From IMG/VR virus record IMGVR_UViG_3300028025_003168, positions 1 to 39,102 of that record: 39,102 nucleotides of DNA. One strand, 5' to 3'. This DNA comes from a virus. The stretch's first letter is position 1; each line of letters opens with the position of its first letter. Shown here one piece after another: positions 35,145 through 39,102 of this stretch. Both the position numbers and the translations under genes were made by a program. The notes below the pieces were generated by a model that saw only the letters and a list, made by a program, of their open reading frames with translations, made no database searches and was not told the DNA's origin.

Positions 35145-35837
35145 ATGGCAACAAAAATTTACGAAACGACAAGTGTCGAATTACTGGACGGTACAGTGCT
35201 TTATATTACACCGCTTAAGCTAAAATACTATCGAGAGTTTATGGATATTATCTTAACTGCTACAAAGAATGGGCAAAGGCTAGACATAGACAACGGACTC
35301 ATGGAAGCAGGCGTAGTGTGCATGAAGCAATACTATCCAGAAATAAAAACAAAGGATCAACTAGAAGATCTTGTTGACATCAAAACCATATATCAAATTA
35401 TAAAATTTGGTGGCAATATAACTTTAGGTTCAAATGAAGAAGAGCCAGAACAGCCACAAGGCAATGCTCAAGATAGGAATAACTCTTGGGAAAATATTGA
35501 TTTAGCAAAGATTGAGTCAGAGGTATTTTTGCTGGGTATCTATAAAGACTATGAAGATTTAGAAACATCGCTATCACTACAAGAGTTAATTTCCATAATC
35601 AATATGAGACGAGATCTTGACTATGAAGAGAAAAAGTTCTTGGCAAGTATCCAGGGCATTGATATAGAAGGTAAGAGTGGGAAGAAAGAGGTAGATCCTT
35701 GGGAAGCAATGAAGGCAAGAGTGTTTAGTGGTGGCAAAACAACTGATCCAAACGACATTACATCATTCCAGGGACCAAAAGCTGCAAAGGTTGGCTTTGG
35801 TGTAGGTATGGGTCTTGACTACGTAGATATGAGATAA
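35145..35837 (+). CDS. tail assembly chaperone, long form (G plus T-like parts)
   Basis: 230 aa. N-terminal part (1-95: MATKIYETTSVELLDGTVLY, KLKYYREFMDIILTATKNG, DIKTIYQIIKFGG) resembles the 105-aa gene at 35890. The C-terminal part (ESEVFLLGIYKDYEDLETSL, LISIINMRRDLDYEEKKFLA) is like the T extension of gpGT chaperones. Encoded in one frame without a frameshift. Predicted leaderless. Confidence 0.8.
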   Translation: MATKIYETTSVELLDGTVLYITPLKLKYYREFMDIILTATKNGQRLDIDNGLMEAGVVCMKQYYPEIKTKDQLEDLVDIKTIYQIIKFGGNITLGSNEEEPEQPQGNAQDRNNSWENIDLAKIESEVFLLGIYKDYEDLETSLSLQELISIINMRRDLDYEEKKFLASIQGIDIEGKSGKKEVDPWEAMKARVFSGGKTTDPNDITSFQGPKAAKVGFGVGMGLDYVDMR

Positions 35838-35856
35838 AACAAAAACCCTTTTGTGA

Positions 35857-35862
35857 TATAAT
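35857..35862 (+). promoter_or_regulatory. extended -10 promoter TGATATAAT
   Basis: Before the short chaperone gene; its leader has AAGGAGGAAAC. Confidence 0.55.
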
Positions 35863-35889
35863 TTAATAAGCCAAACAAGGAGGAAACAA

Positions 35890-36207
35890 ATGGCAACAAC
35901 CGTTTATGAAGTACAAGAATTACAGTTGATCGATGGAACAACAATTACTGTTCGACCACTAAAGATTTCACTACTACGTGACTTCTTAAAGAAGTTTGAA
36001 TCAATTGCAGAAGTTTCTACAGATAACAACAAGTCAATGGATGTTTTAATGCAGTGTGTGCAGATTGCTATGAAGCAGTACAAGCCAGAGCTTGCTGAAG
36101 ACATTAAGAATATTGAGGACAATATTGACCTACCGACAGTCTATGCGATTGTTGAGGCTGCATCTGGTATCAAGATGTCAGATATTGCAAATGCCACTGG
36201 TATTTAA
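35890..36207 (+). CDS. tail assembly chaperone, short form (G-like)
   Basis: 105 aa. MATTVYEVQELQLIDGTTIT, VRPLKISLLRDFLKKFESI, ending VYAIVEAASGIKMSDIANAT. Paralogue of the first 100 residues of the 230-aa protein. Own promoter and ribosome site. Followed by the tape measure gene, the usual place for chaperones. Confidence 0.8.
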   Translation: MATTVYEVQELQLIDGTTITVRPLKISLLRDFLKKFESIAEVSTDNNKSMDVLMQCVQIAMKQYKPELAEDIKNIEDNIDLPTVYAIVEAASGIKMSDIANATGI

Positions 36208-36232
36208 AAAATAAAATAAGGAGTATGGATGA

Positions 36233-39102
36233 ATGGCTGAAGATGTAAATGCTAGTATAGGCATAGATATTGATGCATCCCAAGCTATTGCTGCGATTCG
36301 TCAACTATCCGCAGAGATCTCAGCCTTTCACCAACTTCATTCTAAAAGAGGTGCTGCTGTCGCTAAAGACCTTGCAGCCCAAACTCAAAACTTAACTCAC
36401 CTAATTAATCGTACTGGTTCTTATCGTGCGAGTATGACAAGTGTTGCATCTGCAACAGAGTCGTTTACAAACGCACTTGAAAAGAACAAGCTCACAATGG
36501 GTGAGACTATGCGTTACGCAATGGGGTCTGTAAGACCATTCTCAAAGATGTTTAAGTCTGAATGGGAAATGGTTTCAAAGGTTGCTCGTGAAAGAGTCAA
36601 GGACCTACAGACACAATACGTTCGTCTTGGTAGAGATGCCAATGGTGCTGTTCAGGCAATTAAGATTAGACCACTAACTCTTGACATGGATAATCTCCAG
36701 ACTAAGACAATGCTTGCTGCTCAAAGAATGCAGGTATTGAACAAGCTTGTTCAGCATGGTTCTACACAGCTTCTAAACTGGGGTAAGAATACACAGTGGG
36801 CTGGTCGCCAGCTTATGGTTGGTTTTACTATTCCAATAACAATGCTTGGTGCTGCATCTGCAAAAACGTTCATGGACATGGAAAAGCAGATCATCAAGAT
36901 TCAGCGTGTTTATGGTGACTTCTCTACAACTGTAGAAGAAACCAAGAATATGACAGACTCCTTGAAGGAGCTTTCCTTAGAGTTTACTAAGTGGGGTGTA
37001 TCTGTAGACAAGACTCTTGGTCTAGCTGCAGACGCTGCTGCAACAGGTGCTATGGGGGCAGACCTTATTAACCAGGTCACAAACGCTACAAGACTTGCTG
37101 TTCTCGGTAACGTAGAGCAGGCACAAGCACTTGAGACAACAATGTCTGTTACAAACGCTTTTGGTATTGCGACTGAAGATCTTGCTAAAAAGATTGACTT
37201 CCTTAACGCAGTTGAAAACCAATCCGTAACAAGTATTGAAGACCTAACTACTGCTATTCCAATTGCTGCACCAGTTGTTAAACAACTCGGCGGTAGCGTA
37301 GAAGATCTAGCATTCTTTATGACCGCTATGAAAGAAGGTGGAATTGATGCTGGTGAAGGTGCTAACGCACTAAAGTCTGGTCTTGCGTCAATCATTAACC
37401 CAACCGAAAAAGCATCTCAGATGCTTGCCCAATACGGAATTAATATTAAAGATATTGTGGCATCAAACAAGGGTGACGTAAAGTCTATTGTTATTGATTT
37501 TGCTGAAGCACTTGATAAACTCGATCCACTAAATAGAGCACAAATGATTGAACAACTATTTGGTAAGTTCCAGTTCTCTCGTATCTCTACACTCTTCCAG
37601 AACGTTATTAAAGAGGGTACTCAGGCTCAGCGTGTTCTAGAGCTTTCGCAATCAAGTACAGAACAGCTAGCAGTTCTATCACAGCGAGAGCTTGCAAAGG
37701 TAGAAGAGTCTACAACATATAAGTTTGAAGCAGCGATGCAAAGATTCCAGGCATCTCTTGCTCCTGTTGGTGAAGAGTTCCTAAAAGCTGTTACACCACT
37801 TCTTGATTTTGGAACACAGCTACTTGAGCAGTTTAACAGCTGGGATCAGGGTGCGAAAACATTTGCAGTAGTTCTAACTGGCGTAATTGGCGGTATTGGT
37901 CCAGTGCTACTTATGACCATTGGTCTAATTGCTAACGGTGTTGCAAACCTTATCAAGCTATTTGGATTTATTGGTGGATCTATTTCTGGTGCTGCCAACA
38001 GCACAAATGTTCTGGGTATGCAAACAGGCTATATGACTCAGGATATGATTGAGGCTTCAGCAGCAGCAGCATCACTTGGTCAGACACACAGTAATCTAAC
38101 ACAGGTTTATACAAGCGAAGCATCAGCACTTGCAAAACTTGCTGGTGCATTAGGACAAGCAGCAGCAGCCCAAAGGCAGATGCAGGCTACAGCACCAGTT
38201 ATTGGAAGAACTCCAGTAGCAAAGAAATACTCTAAAGGCACTATGTCTGTTCCAGGATATGCTTCTGGCGTAGTGTCAGTTCCAGGACCAAAGGGTAAGG
38301 GCGATGTTGTACCAGCAATGCTATCTCCAGGAGAGGCTGTAATCCCTGCTGAAATGGCAAAAAAGTATGGTCCACTAATTCAGGGAATGGTTGCAGATAA
38401 TATTCCTGGATATCAGGATAGCAATGTTGATGTCTCTGGAGCTAGACCAAGAGTAGGTCAAGATACTGGAAGACAGAAGTCTCACTTACAACTTCCACTA
38501 GATATTGTTAATGATGTTCAAGCCTTAGAAGCAGTTTCGAAAAGATTTAAGAATATTGACCTTGTTCCGCCAGAAGTTTTGAAAAGATTAATGTTTACAG
38601 GATCTATTGTTGCCAACTTAGGATCAGAGCTAAATCAAGCACTAAAGGGTGGTGGTCAGGTAGATCCTGCAAAGTTTGAACTAGCATGGTCCTCAATAAA
38701 AGATAAACTCCTTGGAACTGCAGTGGCAGGAGGACTAGATGTAACTGATCCACAAGCAAGGCAAGCACTAAAAGAAATTGAAGTTGAGGTTGGAAAACGT
38801 GCAACTGTATTAGCCAGAGCAGCAGGAACTGGTGTAACGGATGCAATTCTCGCATCTGCTCTACAAGAGGTAAACAGAGAAGCCATTTCTGCTGGTGGCG
38901 AAAAAGCAAAGGTAGCTTCTCAAATAGAGTCTAGAAGATATGTTCTTGGAGACATAAGAAGTACCTACATAAAGAAAGAGCTACAGGCTGGTCTAGACGA
39001 TGGAAGCTTTGTTCAAACTGGTCAACAAATCAAAGAAGCTAAAAGTGGCATTGTTGTAGGAGATAATAGACGCAGCTATTCTGGAAAAGACCCAGGACCT
39101 AA
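36233..39102 (+). CDS. tail tape measure protein, incomplete (runs off the right edge)
   Basis: 956 codons are visible with no stop. Starts MAEDVNASIGIDIDASQAIA after AAGGAG; the ATG at 36225 gives only a few codons. Long alpha-helical N-terminal half; residues about 190-480 show the tape-measure core (WGKNTQWAGRQLMVGFTIPI, FMDMEKQIIKIQRVYGDFS, GGSVEDLAFFMTAMKEGGI, GKFQFSRISTLFQ). Hydrophobic segments lie near 545-590. A later stretch SKGTMSVPGYASGVVSVPGP and VPAMLSPGEAVIPAE is common in tape measures. Sets tail length and helps DNA delivery. Confidence 0.95.
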   Translation, partial: MAEDVNASIGIDIDASQAIAAIRQLSAEISAFHQLHSKRGAAVAKDLAAQTQNLTHLINRTGSYRASMTSVASATESFTNALEKNKLTMGETMRYAMGSVRPFSKMFKSEWEMVSKVARERVKDLQTQYVRLGRDANGAVQAIKIRPLTLDMDNLQTKTMLAAQRMQVLNKLVQHGSTQLLNWGKNTQWAGRQLMVGFTIPITMLGAASAKTFMDMEKQIIKIQRVYGDFSTTVEETKNMTDSLKELSLEFTKWGVSVDKTLGLAADAAATGAMGADLINQVTNATRLAVLGNVEQAQALETTMSVTNAFGIATEDLAKKIDFLNAVENQSVTSIEDLTTAIPIAAPVVKQLGGSVEDLAFFMTAMKEGGIDAGEGANALKSGLASIINPTEKASQMLAQYGINIKDIVASNKGDVKSIVIDFAEALDKLDPLNRAQMIEQLFGKFQFSRISTLFQNVIKEGTQAQRVLELSQSSTEQLAVLSQRELAKVEESTTYKFEAAMQRFQASLAPVGEEFLKAVTPLLDFGTQLLEQFNSWDQGAKTFAVVLTGVIGGIGPVLLMTIGLIANGVANLIKLFGFIGGSISGAANSTNVLGMQTGYMTQDMIEASAAAASLGQTHSNLTQVYTSEASALAKLAGALGQAAAAQRQMQATAPVIGRTPVAKKYSKGTMSVPGYASGVVSVPGPKGKGDVVPAMLSPGEAVIPAEMAKKYGPLIQGMVADNIPGYQDSNVDVSGARPRVGQDTGRQKSHLQLPLDIVNDVQALEAVSKRFKNIDLVPPEVLKRLMFTGSIVANLGSELNQALKGGGQVDPAKFELAWSSIKDKLLGTAVAGGLDVTDPQARQALKEIEVEVGKRATVLARAAGTGVTDAILASALQEVNREAISAGGEKAKVASQIESRRYVLGDIRSTYIKKELQAGLDDGSFVQTGQQIKEAKSGIVVGDNRRSYSGKDPGP

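Noticed and set aside
36195-36232. Possible slippery run (TTTAAAAAAT) after the short chaperone
   Set aside because: It lies across and beyond the stop codon in the wrong register, and the following frame is the tape measure with its own ribosome site.
36910-37395. - strand frame of 161 codons
   Set aside because: Antisense shadow of the tape measure gene.

Overview
The window looks like part of a tailed bacteriophage (siphovirus-type) genome infecting an actinobacterium. Evidence: a complete head and tail gene order on the + strand (portal, protease with nested scaffold, major capsid, connectors, tail tube, two tail chaperones, tape measure), a lysis cassette, no housekeeping genes, and a dense early-type region of micro-genes on the - strand. 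Many starts sit exactly 6 nt after a -10 hexamer, which predicts leaderless mRNAs and is typical of actinobacterial hosts. By eye, GC is in the low to mid 40s. No integrase, terminase or polymerase is visible here, so the window is a fragment. The host assignment is inference.

Region 1-10.2 kb (- strand): about 38 very small genes plus tRNA-Asp and tRNA-Asn, arranged as many short transcription units. Twenty-four promoters share one architecture: a 17-bp spacer beginning with TGTC (consensus TGTCGGTGG), usually an extended -10 TGN, then a TAnnnT-like -10. About half the downstream genes look leaderless; the rest have a short A-rich leader with an AAAGGA-type ribosome site. Between units lie GGCGCC palindromes (15 copies). 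In the left half these come with paired RTAAC half-sites 11 bp apart. In the right half they come with exact DnaA boxes (TTATCCACA) and a CGACACGCCGATAA repeat. The products are mostly single-membrane-span microproteins (nine) and CxxC zinc-ribbon microproteins (six, plus two larger zinc proteins), with a GP88-like protein and an endonuclease VII. The layout resembles a host-takeover (pre-early) region, but that role is inferred.

Region 10.2-11.2 kb: divergent control region with an 11-bp-phased ATAAC array, promoters and hairpins, flanking a small membrane/coiled-coil gene.

Region 11.2-20.2 kb (+ strand): an adhesin cassette with two paralogous BppU-N-like proteins, LamG-like, FN3-containing and collagen-like proteins (one of 1130 aa), and a protein made of seven near-identical repeats that probably forms a seven-bladed beta-propeller.

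Region 20.2-26.8 kb: a small coiled protein, a family 2 glycosyltransferase, two adjacent M23 peptidases (the second with four peptidoglycan-binding repeats and a coiled tail), an r1t-like holin, a strong terminator, and a 1000-aa tail protein.

Region 26.8-39.1 kb: head and tail morphogenesis genes, ending inside the tape measure gene. The two tail chaperones appear to be separate paralogous genes rather than the usual frameshifted pair. The protease gene has an in-frame internal start that would give a separate scaffold protein.
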